Source: Bradyrhizobium jicamae (GTDB lineage: Bacteria; Pseudomonadota; Alphaproteobacteria; Rhizobiales; Xanthobacteraceae). Taken from it: a stretch of DNA of 64,000 nt. Location: the NCBI RefSeq assembly GCF_001440395.1, contig NZ_LLXZ01000059.1, positions 62,001 to 126,000 of the forward strand. Reading direction: 5' to 3'. The translations under genes and the position numbers were made by a program. The first letter of the stretch is position 1, and every line of letters starts with the position of its first letter. Shown piece by piece: positions 8,807 to 18,637 of the stretch. The notes beneath the pieces are model-generated. The model saw only the letters and a program-made list of their open reading frames with translations. It was not told where the DNA came from and did no database searches.

Positions 8807-9991
8807 ATGCGCGTCAGCGGACCGATCGCCTACATCGCGCTTTACGCCACGCTGTACGCGGCGTTCGGCGTGGCGTCGCCGTTCTGGCCGAAGTATTTCG
8901 AGACCAGATCGCTGGCGCCCGAGCAGATCGGGCTGATCCTCGCGGCGGCGCTAGTGGTGCGTCTTGTCGCGGGACCACTCGTCGGAATGTTCGCCGACTT
9001 CCTGCAATCATTGCGGCTCGTGCTCGCCGCCTGCGCGGTGCTGGCGGCCGCAGCGGCCGTGGCGTTGCTGTGGGCGGATAGCTTCTGGCTGTTGCTTCTT
9101 GTCGCGTTGGTGCAAGCGGCGGCACTGGCGCCCACGACATCGATCGCCGATGCGCTGTCGGTCAATGCGGCAAGGCCTCGGTTGGCGGGAAGGCCGTTCG
9201 AATACGGCTGGATCCGCGGTGCCGCGTCCGCAGCGTTCGTCTGCGGCACGCTGATCATCGGGCAGCTCATCACTTCCAGCGACCTCACGCGCGTGATCTG
9301 GCTGAACGCGGCCCTGCTGGTCGCTGCCGCAGGCGCAACCGCACTGATCCCCAGGGTCTCTACTCCGGCAGCGCCGCATATCAGCGTATCGAAGCTTGCG
9401 TATGAAATTCGCGGGCTCTTCGGGATTGCGCGATTTCGAATCCTGATCCTTGTCTCCGCTCTGATCTATGGCAGCCACGCCGTGCATGATGCCTTTGCGG
9501 TGATCCGCTGGAGCAATGCCGGAATAGATACCACTGTCATCAGCATCCTGTGGTCGGAGGCCGTCGCCGCGGAAGTCATCGTGTTCTTTCTGGTCGGCCC
9601 GGCATTGCTCAACCGGCTCGGCGCGCGCGGCGCAGCGGTGCTGGCGGCCACAGCCGGGATCATCCGCTGGTCGGTCGCGGGGACAACGACATCAGTCGTT
9701 GCGCTCGCGATGGTGCAGCCGTTGCACGGATTGACGTTTGCGCTGCTGCATCTTGCCTGCATGCGGATGATGGCCGTTCTTGTTCCGATCCGTATGGCCG
9801 CAACCGCTCAAGCCGCCTACGCATTTGGTTCAGGTGCGGTGACGTCCGCGCTGACGCTGCTCTCGGGATTCTTCTACGCGAATTATGGAGGAGGGGCGTT
9901 CGTTGCAATGGCGGCTGTCTGCGCGCTCGCATGGCCGCTTGCCTGGTTTGGCTTTGCCGATGCGCAAGATACGTCTGCCCGTGCTCGCTGA
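8807..9991 (+). CDS. MFS transporter (MFS_1-like)
   Basis: A 394-residue inner-membrane protein with about 12 hydrophobic segments. The N-terminus (YIALYATLYAAFGVASPFWP) and the first cytoplasmic loop (GPLVGMFADF) match the MFS_1-like group related to LacY and nucleoside/H+ symporters. The ATG at 8807 is chosen because homology starts there, although the frame is open to 8696. The substrate is unknown, with no pathway genes adjacent. Confidence 0.75.
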   Translation: MRVSGPIAYIALYATLYAAFGVASPFWPKYFETRSLAPEQIGLILAAALVVRLVAGPLVGMFADFLQSLRLVLAACAVLAAAAAVALLWADSFWLLLLVALVQAAALAPTTSIADALSVNAARPRLAGRPFEYGWIRGAASAAFVCGTLIIGQLITSSDLTRVIWLNAALLVAAAGATALIPRVSTPAAPHISVSKLAYEIRGLFGIARFRILILVSALIYGSHAVHDAFAVIRWSNAGIDTTVISILWSEAVAAEVIVFFLVGPALLNRLGARGAAVLAATAGIIRWSVAGTTTSVVALAMVQPLHGLTFALLHLACMRMMAVLVPIRMAATAQAAYAFGSGAVTSALTLLSGFFYANYGGGAFVAMAAVCALAWPLAWFGFADAQDTSARAR

Positions 9992-10046
9992 GTTGCGGTA
10001 GACTCCGCCTCGCGAAAAGCAAGTCGATCGTTCGAAGGTTTGCCAA

Positions 10047-10997
10047 TTGGTCTCGGAAAGTGATCTTGAGTCGACACTTGATGTCGTCAGGGCCGGCGCC
10101 GCCGGCTCGAATGAGGGCATTTTTGGTCCGGCGTCGGTGACGTGGCAGATCGACCGGGAAGCCGTCATCTTTCTCGGCGCCGGGCGCGCCTTGCTGCTTC
10201 AACTGGCGCATCCCTGGGTTGCCGCCGCCATCGCCGAGCACTCCCGCACATTTGCAGATCCGATCGGCCGCTTTCACCGCACCTTCGAGGTGATGTTCAC
10301 AATGGTGTTCGGTTCGCTCGACGGCGCGACCGCCGCCGCCCGGCGCCTGCACCGGCGACACACGGGCATCTCCGGCAATTTGCCCGAAGCGGCCGGCCGC
10401 TTTGCCAAAGGCTCGTCCTACAGTGCCAACGATATCGCCGCGCTGCGCTGGGTTCACGCCACTCTCGTCGAGTCCGCCTTGATCGCTTACGATCTGGTAT
10501 TGCCGCCGCTCTCGATGGAAGAGCGCGCGCGATACTGGACCGAAAGCCGGTTGTTCGGGTCATTGTTCGGGCTGAAGCCGGAGGATCTTCCGGCAGACTG
10601 GTCATCCTTCACAGATTACACCGCCGCGATGGCGCAATCGGATACCCTGTCCGTCAGCCCCGCGGCGCGAGACGTGGCCCGGCAGATCTTCGCCGGCGCG
10701 CGGCCATGGCTGCGGCCGCCGCGATGGTACCTGGCGCTGACCGCGCAGATGTTGCCCGAACACCTGCGCACAGGCTTCGGCCTCGATCTCGATCAACGCG
10801 ACCGGAGAGGCGCGGAGCGCGCGCTGAAGTGGATACGCCGTGTCTATCCCCATCTGCCGGCCCGCCTCCGCTACGCCGGTCCCTATCACGAAGCCCAGGC
10901 GCGGCTGCAAGGAAAGCCGCGGCTCGGCATCACAACCCAATGGCTCAATCGGGCATGGACCGGACGACCGCAACTGGATGATCGTCGGGAGCGGTGA
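10047..10997 (+). CDS. Oxygenase MpaB family protein (DUF2236)
   Basis: A 316-residue soluble protein of the DUF2236 family, which includes fungal MpaB' and rubber oxygenase (latex-clearing protein). Characteristic stretches are LLLQLAHPWVAAAIAEHS, near residue 53, and GRFHRTFEVMFTMVFG; the conserved His residues there bind haem in characterised relatives. It appears to start at a TTG at 10047 with GAAGG 8 bases upstream. Its substrate is unknown. It is separated by 56 bp from the MFS gene on the same strand, so the two may be co-transcribed. Confidence 0.75.
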   Translation: MVSESDLESTLDVVRAGAAGSNEGIFGPASVTWQIDREAVIFLGAGRALLLQLAHPWVAAAIAEHSRTFADPIGRFHRTFEVMFTMVFGSLDGATAAARRLHRRHTGISGNLPEAAGRFAKGSSYSANDIAALRWVHATLVESALIAYDLVLPPLSMEERARYWTESRLFGSLFGLKPEDLPADWSSFTDYTAAMAQSDTLSVSPAARDVARQIFAGARPWLRPPRWYLALTAQMLPEHLRTGFGLDLDQRDRRGAERALKWIRRVYPHLPARLRYAGPYHEAQARLQGKPRLGITTQWLNRAWTGRPQLDDRRER

Positions 10998-11084
10998 GAT
11001 CAATGGGCATCGGCGTGTCATTGCAGTAAAAGGTCTGGCTGCCGGCGATTCCTGAAAACGAACCTTGCAGAGGCTTTTGGAACG

Positions 11085-11432
11085 ATGGACGAGGACGACG
11101 ACCCGATCGAGGAGATTTCGCGGCTCGAAGCGCAACTCGAGGAGTTGGCCGAGACCGCCGAGCGGTGCCGCAAGATCACGCTGGTCTCGAAGTTGGCGAT
11201 CGCCGCCGGCGCCGGATTGATGCTGGTCACCGTGCTCGGCCTGCTCGGATCCAATCAGGTCGCCGCCATCGGCTCGATTGCGGCGGTGCTGGGCGGCATC
11301 GTGTCGCTCGGCTCGAACGCCAGCACGTTGCGCCAGACCATGGCCGCGATGAGTGACGCCGAGGCGCTCCGATCGGACCTGATCAGCAGGATCGACCTTC
11401 GCGTGGTCGGCGACGAGACGCGCCACGCCTAG
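11085..11432 (+). CDS. Small membrane protein with coiled-coil N-terminus
   Basis: A 115-residue protein. An acidic, heptad-like helix (residues 5-30, SRLEAQLEELAETAERCRK) precedes two hydrophobic segments at about 35-58 and 60-80. The polar C-terminal tail is short. No family is recognised. It may be a scaffold or stress-envelope protein; no function can be inferred. Confidence 0.5.
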   Translation: MDEDDDPIEEISRLEAQLEELAETAERCRKITLVSKLAIAAGAGLMLVTVLGLLGSNQVAAIGSIAAVLGGIVSLGSNASTLRQTMAAMSDAEALRSDLISRIDLRVVGDETRHA

Positions 11433-11640
11433 TTCGCAGGAGATGCCATTGAGGCGTGACGTGTCAATCAGGTGGCACTGCCGCCGTAATTCCCCAACTG
11501 CCGGCTGACGCCGCGTCATCTTGCCTCGGATCGGCCCGGCATGACGGCCCGCATCCTGCTTTGACAGCTTCGCGCCGACCTGATCCATTTCCAGTATCGC
11601 GCGTGGCGCGGCATTCAGCACCAGTTGAGGAGTAGGTCTC

Positions 11641-13431
11641 ATGAAAGAACGAGAAATTCGAGACCTGATCGCAGACGTCAAGACCGGCAACCTTTCGCGA
11701 CGGGCCTTTGTCCAGCAAATGATCGCCATCGGCCTTTCGGCGCCGATGGCCGGGATGATGCTGAGCCAGTCCGGGGTCGCGATGGCCCAGACCGCGCTTC
11801 CCTACAAGCCGACCAAGGCCGGCGGCGGCGGCGTGCTGAAACTGATGTACTGGCAGGCCATCACCCTGCTCAATCCGCATTTCGCGGTCGGCACCAAGGA
11901 TCAGGAAGGCTCCCGGATCTTTTACGAGCCGCTGGCGGGATGGGATGGCGACGGCAACCTCGTTCCGATCCTCGCGGCCGAGATTCCGAGCAAGGAAAAT
12001 GACGGCTTGGCCGAGGACGGCCGCTCGGTGATCTGGAAGCTGAAACGCGGCGTCAAATGGCATGACAGCATGCCGTTCACGGCCGACGATGTCGTCTTCA
12101 ACTGGGAATACGCCAAAACGCCGGAGACCGCGGCGGTCTCGATCGGCAGCTACAAGGACATCACGGTCGAGAAGGTCGACGACTTCACCGTCCGCCTCAC
12201 CTTTGCCAAGCCGACGCCGTTCTGGGCCGATGCCTTTGTCGGTAATTACGGCATGATCATCCCGAAACACCTGTTCAAGGATTACGTCGGCGGCAAATCG
12301 CGCGAGGCGCCGCACAATCTGAAGCCGGTCGGCACCGGTCCCTATCAGTTCGTGGATTTCAAGCCTGGCGACATGCTCCGCGCCAAGATCAATCCCAACT
12401 ACCACATCGCCAACCGGCCGCATTTCGACGAGGTGGAGGTCAAGGGCGGTGGCGACGCGGTGTCGGCGGCGCGCGCGGTGCTGCAGACCGGTGAATATGA
12501 TTATGCCTGGAACATGCAGGTCGAAGAGGAGATCCTGACGAAGCTGGAAGCCGCCGGAAAGGGCAAGTTGAGCATTACGACGTCAGGCAACGTCGAATTC
12601 ATGCAGCTCAACTCGACCGATCCCGCGGTCGAGGTCGACGGCGAGCGCGCGAGCATCAAGACCAAACATCCGCTGTTCAGCGATCCGGCCGTGCGCCAGG
12701 CCGTCAACCTGCTGATCGATCGTGCCTCGATCGAGAAATTCATCTATGGCCGTACGGCGCGGGCCACCGCGAACTTCCTCAACAACCCGGAACGCTTCCG
12801 CTCGAAAAACACCAAGTTCGAATTCAACATCGAGAAGGCCAACCAGATCCTCGAAGCAGCGGGGTGGAAAAAGGGCGGCGACGGCATCAGGGCCAAGGAC
12901 GGCAAGCCGCTGAAGTTCGTATTCCAGACCTCGATCAATGCGCCGAGGCAGAAGACCCAGGCCATCGTCAAGCAGGCGTGCCAGAAGGCGGGCATCGACG
13001 TCGAACTGAAATCGGTGGTGGGATCGGTGTTCTTCTCCTCCGACACCGCCAATCCCGACACCTACACGCATTTCTATTGCGACGCGCAGATGTACAACAC
13101 CACCATGCCGCAGGCCGATCCGCAGTTCTTCATGAACCAGTACGTGTCGTGGCAGGTGGCGAACAAGGATAACAAGTGGCAGGGGCGCAACGTCTCGCGC
13201 TGGCAAAGCAAGGAATATGACGAGATCTACAAGCAGGTCGAACGGGAGCTCGACGCGGTGAAACGCGCGGCGCTGTTCGTCAAGCTCAACGACCTCGTCG
13301 TATCGGACAATTACATTCAGCCCATCGTCTCCCGTACCCGGGTCGCAGCGCTCGGCGGCAAGGTGACCGCGCATATCTCGGGCTGGGACCTCGATTTGTG
13401 GCAGCTTGGGAGCTGGTATCGGGAAGGGTGA
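11641..13431 (+). CDS. Peptide/oligopeptide-type ABC substrate-binding protein (Tat-exported)
   Basis: A 596-residue SBP_bac_5 (cluster C) protein. The N-terminus has a twin-arginine motif SRRAFVQQM at residue 19 and a signal region ending near AMAQT. The mature part shows the family pattern KLKRGVKWHDSMPFTADDVVFNWEY and VGTGPYQFVDFKPGD. It would bind peptides or similar ligands in the periplasm and hand them to an ABC permease, but no permease or ATPase gene lies next to it, so it is an orphan. The start is well supported by a GAGGAG site. Confidence 0.85.
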   Translation: MKEREIRDLIADVKTGNLSRRAFVQQMIAIGLSAPMAGMMLSQSGVAMAQTALPYKPTKAGGGGVLKLMYWQAITLLNPHFAVGTKDQEGSRIFYEPLAGWDGDGNLVPILAAEIPSKENDGLAEDGRSVIWKLKRGVKWHDSMPFTADDVVFNWEYAKTPETAAVSIGSYKDITVEKVDDFTVRLTFAKPTPFWADAFVGNYGMIIPKHLFKDYVGGKSREAPHNLKPVGTGPYQFVDFKPGDMLRAKINPNYHIANRPHFDEVEVKGGGDAVSAARAVLQTGEYDYAWNMQVEEEILTKLEAAGKGKLSITTSGNVEFMQLNSTDPAVEVDGERASIKTKHPLFSDPAVRQAVNLLIDRASIEKFIYGRTARATANFLNNPERFRSKNTKFEFNIEKANQILEAAGWKKGGDGIRAKDGKPLKFVFQTSINAPRQKTQAIVKQACQKAGIDVELKSVVGSVFFSSDTANPDTYTHFYCDAQMYNTTMPQADPQFFMNQYVSWQVANKDNKWQGRNVSRWQSKEYDEIYKQVERELDAVKRAALFVKLNDLVVSDNYIQPIVSRTRVAALGGKVTAHISGWDLDLWQLGSWYREG

Positions 13432-13777
13432 GGGCGGGCCTCTGGATGTGTCGATCGTAGAGGCTGAGCGGACGGTGTGAAAGGCCGGCGGCACCGCGCG
13501 ATGTTGCGCCGATGTGGGGAGGATCGCCCAATCAGCCCCGGCGCAGGTTTCATCACCTGAGTTTGATTAAACTTGAACGCGACCCTCGGAACGCACGAGT
13601 GCCGTTTCGCAGGTGAAGCATGGGTCGCATGCGTTGCACTCAGAGCTCCAGCCCTGACTCGCTTATATCTACCACTTGCAGGAAGACCGGACCGGGTTCG
13701 GGGCGGCGATTGTCCCTAGCGGAACGGATGCTGCTCCGCGGACGTAACGCCGTATCTGCTCACAGCGAGTTCATTCG
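13432..13777. other. Intergenic region, nothing recognised
   Basis: This 346-bp gap precedes the VirG-like regulator gene. I see no ORF with protein-like composition, no obvious hairpin terminator and no repeat. It probably holds the regulator promoter. Confidence 0.4.
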
Positions 13778-14503
13778 ATGGCTTCTGTCCCAGGCCAAAT
13801 TATCATTGTTGATGACGATCCGGCGCTCCAGCAGATGGTGACCAAATATCTGGAAGACCACAACGTGCCGGCGACGGCGGTGTCGAGCAGAACCGAATTG
13901 AACCGTCATTTTGAAGGATCGCATCCGAGTTTGGTAATCCTTGATCTGCGGCTTGGCCAGGATGACGGGCTGGACCTCCTGAGAGAACTTCGATCGCACT
14001 CGGATGTTCCGGTCATAATCACGACCGGTCATCGCACGGACGAAATCGACCGCATTGTCGGCCTTGAACTCGGCGCGGATGATTACATTGTAAAGCCCTT
14101 TAGTCTCAGAGAATTGCTCGCGCGCGTCCGCGCCGTTTTGCGACGACAGGAAATTGGACGGGCTGCACGCGCGAGCGATCCGGAGCGGGGCGGGTACAGG
14201 TTTAGCGGTTGGGTACTTCAACGACGCGGTCGAAAGCTTGTTGACCCAGATGCGGCTGCGGTCCCCCTGAGCAAGGGCGAGTACGCCCTGTTGCTTGCCT
14301 TTCTTGAGGCACCGCAGCGCCCCCTCACGCGGGAATATTTGTTGCAGGCTACGCGTATCCATGAAGACATTTTCGATCGGAGCATCGATGTCCAGGTCTT
14401 GCGACTACGGCGCAAGCTCGAGATTGATCCGAGCGCGCCACGTGTCATCCAGACCGAGCGCGGTGTCGGGTATGTCTTCGCGCTGCCGGTCGAACCGTTC
14501 TGA
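13778..14503 (+). CDS. VirG-like response regulator (OmpR family)
   Basis: A 241-residue regulator. The receiver has the acidic pair VDDDPAL, phosphoacceptor D56 in LVILDLRLG and lysine in VKPFS. The winged-helix output has VPLSKGEYALLLAFLEAP and RSIDVQVLRLRRKLEIDP. Both halves follow Agrobacterium VirG closely, for example GxDDGLDLLRELR and the EYALLLAFLE stretch. The VirA-like kinase at 16073 is the likely partner, with a peroxidase gene between them. Resemblance to VirG is from memory of that protein; the target genes are unknown. Confidence 0.85.
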   Translation: MASVPGQIIIVDDDPALQQMVTKYLEDHNVPATAVSSRTELNRHFEGSHPSLVILDLRLGQDDGLDLLRELRSHSDVPVIITTGHRTDEIDRIVGLELGADDYIVKPFSLRELLARVRAVLRRQEIGRAARASDPERGGYRFSGWVLQRRGRKLVDPDAAAVPLSKGEYALLLAFLEAPQRPLTREYLLQATRIHEDIFDRSIDVQVLRLRRKLEIDPSAPRVIQTERGVGYVFALPVEPF

Positions 14504-14655
14504 AAAGTGATGAGACACGCCGCCGCGACCCGAGAGCGTGAGCACAATTATGGCAACGCCAGGTTACGTTTGTAACGACATTGTCCATTGCAGAGATGAG
14601 TTCGCAACAGACGGCCGTCAGGTTCCTCCCGCCAGTAACTTTGTGGGAGTACCTT

Positions 14656-14895
14656 ATGTTGGCGAAGCATTCATTGGGACAAGCGAGCCGGGCCGCATGG
14701 CGGCAACGGGTTCCGAGCCACGATGCGGGCATTGCAGGAAACCCCTCCGCCCAGGCGCACTGGCTCGAACGCGAGCAACAAATCGAAAAGGCCATTGCCG
14801 CCCTGGCCAAGCTCGATGACCGCACATTGCTCGGTTTGGGAATCTCTCACCGCTCTCACATCGAATGGACCGTGAGGTACTGCCATGATTGCTGA
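14656..14895 (+). CDS. Small DUF1127-like protein
   Basis: A 79-residue protein whose last 35 residues (ALAKLDDRTLLGLGISHRSH) match the pattern of DUF1127, a short domain found in small alphaproteobacterial proteins linked to phosphate and RNA metabolism in some species. In-frame starts exist upstream (14581, 14596); 14656 is chosen because it gives the compact size usual for this family. It lies between the VirG-like and peroxidase genes on the same strand. Confidence 0.55.
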   Translation: MLAKHSLGQASRAAWRQRVPSHDAGIAGNPSAQAHWLEREQQIEKAIAALAKLDDRTLLGLGISHRSHIEWTVRYCHDC

Positions 14896-15116
14896 CATGG
14901 TCAATGCTGCAATCGCGGGCATCGGCTTCTGCCATGCAGCGGGCCGCTTGATTTTCCACCGGGGAATCAAGAGCCGCAATGCGGTCATCACGGAAAACTG
15001 GATTGAGCCGCCGAGTGAGCATCGAGGGCGGAATATTTCCGATTCGACAAGGGACGTGTGAAGTCGCGGAGGGCCTTCTACAAGTGCTTGGATCCGGTGA
15101 AGTTGGAAGCGTACGA

Positions 15117-16076
15117 ATGGCCTTTTCCCGACGGTGCGCGGTGGCAATCTGCACGGCTATCTTTAGCAGTATGCAATTGTCGCCGGCCCCGCCGAAATTG
15201 GCGAACCATTCGCGCGAGCCTGGTGTCACGACCGCACAGGAGCCCGTCACTCCTGTTCCCGATGCTGTCATAACCGATGCGCCAAAGGTCAGAATCGGAG
15301 AACGCCTCTTCGGAGATTATCGGCTTTCTCATGACAATTCGCGCAGTTGCGCGTCATGTCACGATCTGCGGACAAATGGCGCGGGCGTAGCGAGTCACGA
15401 CGTCGGGCTTGACGGCTCAAGTCTTCCGCTGAACACGCCCACCATCTTCAATGCCACGCTCAACTTTCGCCTCGGCTGGGAAGGAAAACTCCGCACCCTC
15501 GAGGCGGACATCAAGGCTTCATTGGAAAATCCCCAAATTATGGGCACCAGCATTCCCGAGGTCCTCGGAAAGCTTAATCGGGACCCTGGCCTCCGCCGGG
15601 AATTCACCCTCGCCTATGGCCGCGGTCCGGACGCCGCGAACGTTCTGGACGCCATCGCCAGCTTCGAGCGAACGCTTGTAACGCCCGGCAGCCGTTTTGA
15701 TCGCTGGCTTGCCGGTGATGCGGCCGCGCTGTCGGCGGAAGAGCTGGACGGGTACCGATTGTTCAAATCGCTCGGGTGCGCCTCGTGCCATCAGGGCGTC
15801 AGCATCGGAGGAAACCTGTTTCAGCGACACGGCATATTCCGTCCGCTGGCGTCGCCACAGCCGGAAGTCTTGCGCGTGCCAGGTTTGCGGAATGTCGCGA
15901 CAACCCCGCCATACTTTCATGACGGCAGCGCACCAACCCTCGATGATGCGGTTCGGAAAATGGGCGCTGCGCAGTTGAACTCGACGCTGACGGATCAGCA
16001 GGTAAGCGCGATCGTTGCCTATCTTCAGACCCTGACCGGACGTTATCGCGGGACACTCGTCGGAGCCTCACGATGA
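15117..16076 (+). CDS. Cytochrome c peroxidase / MauG-type dihaem protein
   Basis: A 319-residue periplasmic protein with a hydrophobic export signal at residues 1-24. Two haem c sites are visible: CASCH at 78-82 and CASCH at 221-225. The order and spacing match dihaem cytochrome c peroxidases and MauG-like enzymes, which reduce H2O2 or oxidise protein side chains. Its stop overlaps the start of the kinase gene (ATGA), so the two are translationally coupled. That coupling suggests the peroxidase works with the sensor, perhaps shaping its redox or phenolic signal; this is inference. Confidence 0.85.
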   Translation: MAFSRRCAVAICTAIFSSMQLSPAPPKLANHSREPGVTTAQEPVTPVPDAVITDAPKVRIGERLFGDYRLSHDNSRSCASCHDLRTNGAGVASHDVGLDGSSLPLNTPTIFNATLNFRLGWEGKLRTLEADIKASLENPQIMGTSIPEVLGKLNRDPGLRREFTLAYGRGPDAANVLDAIASFERTLVTPGSRFDRWLAGDAAALSAEELDGYRLFKSLGCASCHQGVSIGGNLFQRHGIFRPLASPQPEVLRVPGLRNVATTPPYFHDGSAPTLDDAVRKMGAAQLNSTLTDQQVSAIVAYLQTLTGRYRGTLVGASR

Positions 16077-18637
16077 AGTTGACGCCGGTTGCGGCGATCG
16101 CGACGCTGCTTCTCCTCATTCTCACCTGGCTATTGACGGGTGGGTTGAACCTGAATTCCGCCCGTTATGATCGTGAGCTTCGGGCGCTCGACGATTTCTC
16201 CCGGTTCGAGCGCGGGCTGAATCGGGAGGTGCTGACTGCGCGTGTCGGCTTGTCGGGAAACTATGATGCCCTTGTACGCCTGACACGCCTGTTGAATGAC
16301 GCGCTTGCCCGGTTGCGCGAAGCAGCCGGGGAGGGTTCTGAAGAGGGACCCGCAATTGAAGCCCTGTCGGCACGTGCCGCGCGACAGGAACAATTGATCG
16401 AGGAGTTCAAGAGCAAAAATGCGCTGCTGCAGAACTCCTTTGCTCATTTTGGAGTGCTCAGTATCCGTCTCGCCGCATCGGATGAAGCGGCTCTGGTTGC
16501 GGTCACTACCAGGCTCTCGGCGGCCATGTTGCGACTTGCGTTCGACACCTCGGAAGCTGCCGCGGACGAGGTCCAGGATCGGCTGCGCGAGCTCGCGGTG
16601 CTGCAACCTCCGCCCGGTGACGGAAATCTCATTGAGGGCGTTCTTTCGCATGGAGGATTGTTGCATGACCTGCTGCCGAAGACGGACGCCGTTTTACGGG
16701 CGTTGGTCGCTGGGCCGGGCAATTCCGAGCTGGATGCCGTTCGTTCACTGGTCGTGAAACGTCAGCTTGCGGCACGGGACTCCGCGCGCGAATACCGGTT
16801 GTTCCTTTATGTCGTGTCGTTGGTGTTACTTGGTGCGCTGGTGTATTTCGGGCTGCAACTGCGGGCGCGGGCGGTCGCTTTGCAGAGCCGCGCAGCCTTT
16901 GAGCATGTCATCGCCCGGATATCGACGCGGTTCATCGATGCCCAGCACCACGAAATTGCAGCCCACGTCGAATGTGCGCTCAAGGAACTGGCTGAGTGCA
17001 TCGGCGCTGATCGGGCTTATTTCGTCGTGTCGGCCGAACCGCTGCAGGTCCATCAGTGGTGCCGCCGCGGAATGGCATTCCCAAATAGCTGGCCTGGGAA
17101 CGCGCTGAGTATCGCGTCGCAACTTGATCGACGCGATGGTGGCATCATCCATATTCCAACGGTCAGGCCGTGGGGCGCCAATGACGCCGTTAATCGGTTG
17201 GTTGATGCCGGCCTTCAGGGCTGGCTGTGCATTACCAACAAACACGAAGCAAGGACGAGGGCAGGCATGTTCCTCGGGTTTGATGCTCTGCGGGCGGGCG
17301 CGCTCGCGCAACAATGTGAGGTGACCCTCTTTCGCATGGCATTTGACGCGATCGCCAATGCGGTCGGCAGAATTAATCTCGAGCAAGAAAAGGAACGGTT
17401 GCAGGCGAATTTGTTGCAAGCCCGGCGGATGGAGACGATTGGCGCCTTTGCCAGCGGAATAGCACACAACTTCAACAACATCGTTGGTGCGATCCTGGGC
17501 CACACCGAGATGGCCGATGCGCGAGTCAGATCGGGACGTCAGCCGGCCGCCAATCTCGCTGAAATTCGCCGCGCGGGCGAGCGCGCGCGCGAACTCGTTG
17601 ACCAGATCCTCAGATTTGGCAACCGCAGCGATCGCTGGCGGGAGCGCATCGATGCCAAGGCGTTGATCGATGAAACGAAGTCATTGCTTGCCGCGTCGTT
17701 GCCATCCCATGTCGGACTTGCGGTGAGCGAGACATCCGACGCGACGGTCGTATCGGCCGAACCGGCGCAGCTACAGCAGGTCGTTCTGAATCTCTGCAAC
17801 AATGCGGCGCAGGCGATGGACGAGCCCGGAACTATCGAGATCCGGATCGAGGTGCGGGAAACGTCAAGCTCCTTGCGCGTCGGGCGTGTCGACGTCGGCC
17901 CCGGCAGCTTCGTTGTCATTTCGATTGCCGATCCGGGGCGCGGCATGGATGACGCCACACTGGAGCGGATTTTCGAGCCGTTCTTTACGACGCGCGCCGC
18001 GGGCAACGGCCTGGGGTTGGCGACGGTCCGTGAGATCGTCCAGCAACACGAGGGAGCCGTGGGCGTCCGTAGCATTGTCGGCAGCGGGACGCGTTTCGAC
18101 ATCTGGCTTCCGGCCGTCTCGTCAAAGGAGCCGATACCGGTTCAGAATGCGCCGGGCACGGCCGGGCGAGGCCTTGGCGAAACGATACTGGTGCTCGAGA
18201 CGAACCGTGAGCGTCTGCTGCGACATGAGGAAGTGCTTGCGGCGCTCGGTTATGAGCCGGTCGGATTCACGACGCCGGCCGAGGCTGCGGCGGCTTGCAA
18301 CGCGATGCGCGCGAGGTTCGATGCGGCTCTGATATGTCACCAGCCCGGAAGCTCGCTGGCTCTTGAGTTTGCGATGGTGTTGCATCGTGCTGCACCGGCG
18401 CTGCCGATCATTCTGGCGACGCCTGCCGTGCAGGACCTGGGCGCTCCAATGTTAGCTGCTTCCGGAATATTCGGCGTCGTCCGCTACCCGCTAAGCTCTG
18501 CAGAATTATCCAGCACATTGTCGCGCTGCGTGAGTGCCTCCGGAGGACGGGACGCAGCAGTCAGCATAGGTGATACCTTTCGAAAGAAATGCTCGGCCAA
18601 AGATGATGCATCGAATGGAGATCCTGTCGGAGTGTGA
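16073..18637 (+). CDS. VirA-like hybrid sensor histidine kinase
   Basis: An 854-residue membrane sensor. A first membrane segment (residues 5-25) is followed by a helical periplasmic region to about 240, a second membrane segment (LFLYVVSLVLLGALVYFGL), a GAF-like region (about 285-425), an HisKA box with H465 in ASGIAHNFNNIVGAILGH, and an HATPase domain with a late GNGLGLATV box. The C-terminal 130 residues resemble a receiver but lack the usual Asp cluster (VLETNRE replaces VVDDE), so it is probably a pseudo-receiver. The layout and H-box match Agrobacterium VirA. It is coupled to the upstream peroxidase. Confidence 0.85.
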   Translation: MKLTPVAAIATLLLLILTWLLTGGLNLNSARYDRELRALDDFSRFERGLNREVLTARVGLSGNYDALVRLTRLLNDALARLREAAGEGSEEGPAIEALSARAARQEQLIEEFKSKNALLQNSFAHFGVLSIRLAASDEAALVAVTTRLSAAMLRLAFDTSEAAADEVQDRLRELAVLQPPPGDGNLIEGVLSHGGLLHDLLPKTDAVLRALVAGPGNSELDAVRSLVVKRQLAARDSAREYRLFLYVVSLVLLGALVYFGLQLRARAVALQSRAAFEHVIARISTRFIDAQHHEIAAHVECALKELAECIGADRAYFVVSAEPLQVHQWCRRGMAFPNSWPGNALSIASQLDRRDGGIIHIPTVRPWGANDAVNRLVDAGLQGWLCITNKHEARTRAGMFLGFDALRAGALAQQCEVTLFRMAFDAIANAVGRINLEQEKERLQANLLQARRMETIGAFASGIAHNFNNIVGAILGHTEMADARVRSGRQPAANLAEIRRAGERARELVDQILRFGNRSDRWRERIDAKALIDETKSLLAASLPSHVGLAVSETSDATVVSAEPAQLQQVVLNLCNNAAQAMDEPGTIEIRIEVRETSSSLRVGRVDVGPGSFVVISIADPGRGMDDATLERIFEPFFTTRAAGNGLGLATVREIVQQHEGAVGVRSIVGSGTRFDIWLPAVSSKEPIPVQNAPGTAGRGLGETILVLETNRERLLRHEEVLAALGYEPVGFTTPAEAAAACNAMRARFDAALICHQPGSSLALEFAMVLHRAAPALPIILATPAVQDLGAPMLAASGIFGVVRYPLSSAELSSTLSRCVSASGGRDAAVSIGDTFRKKCSAKDDASNGDPVGV

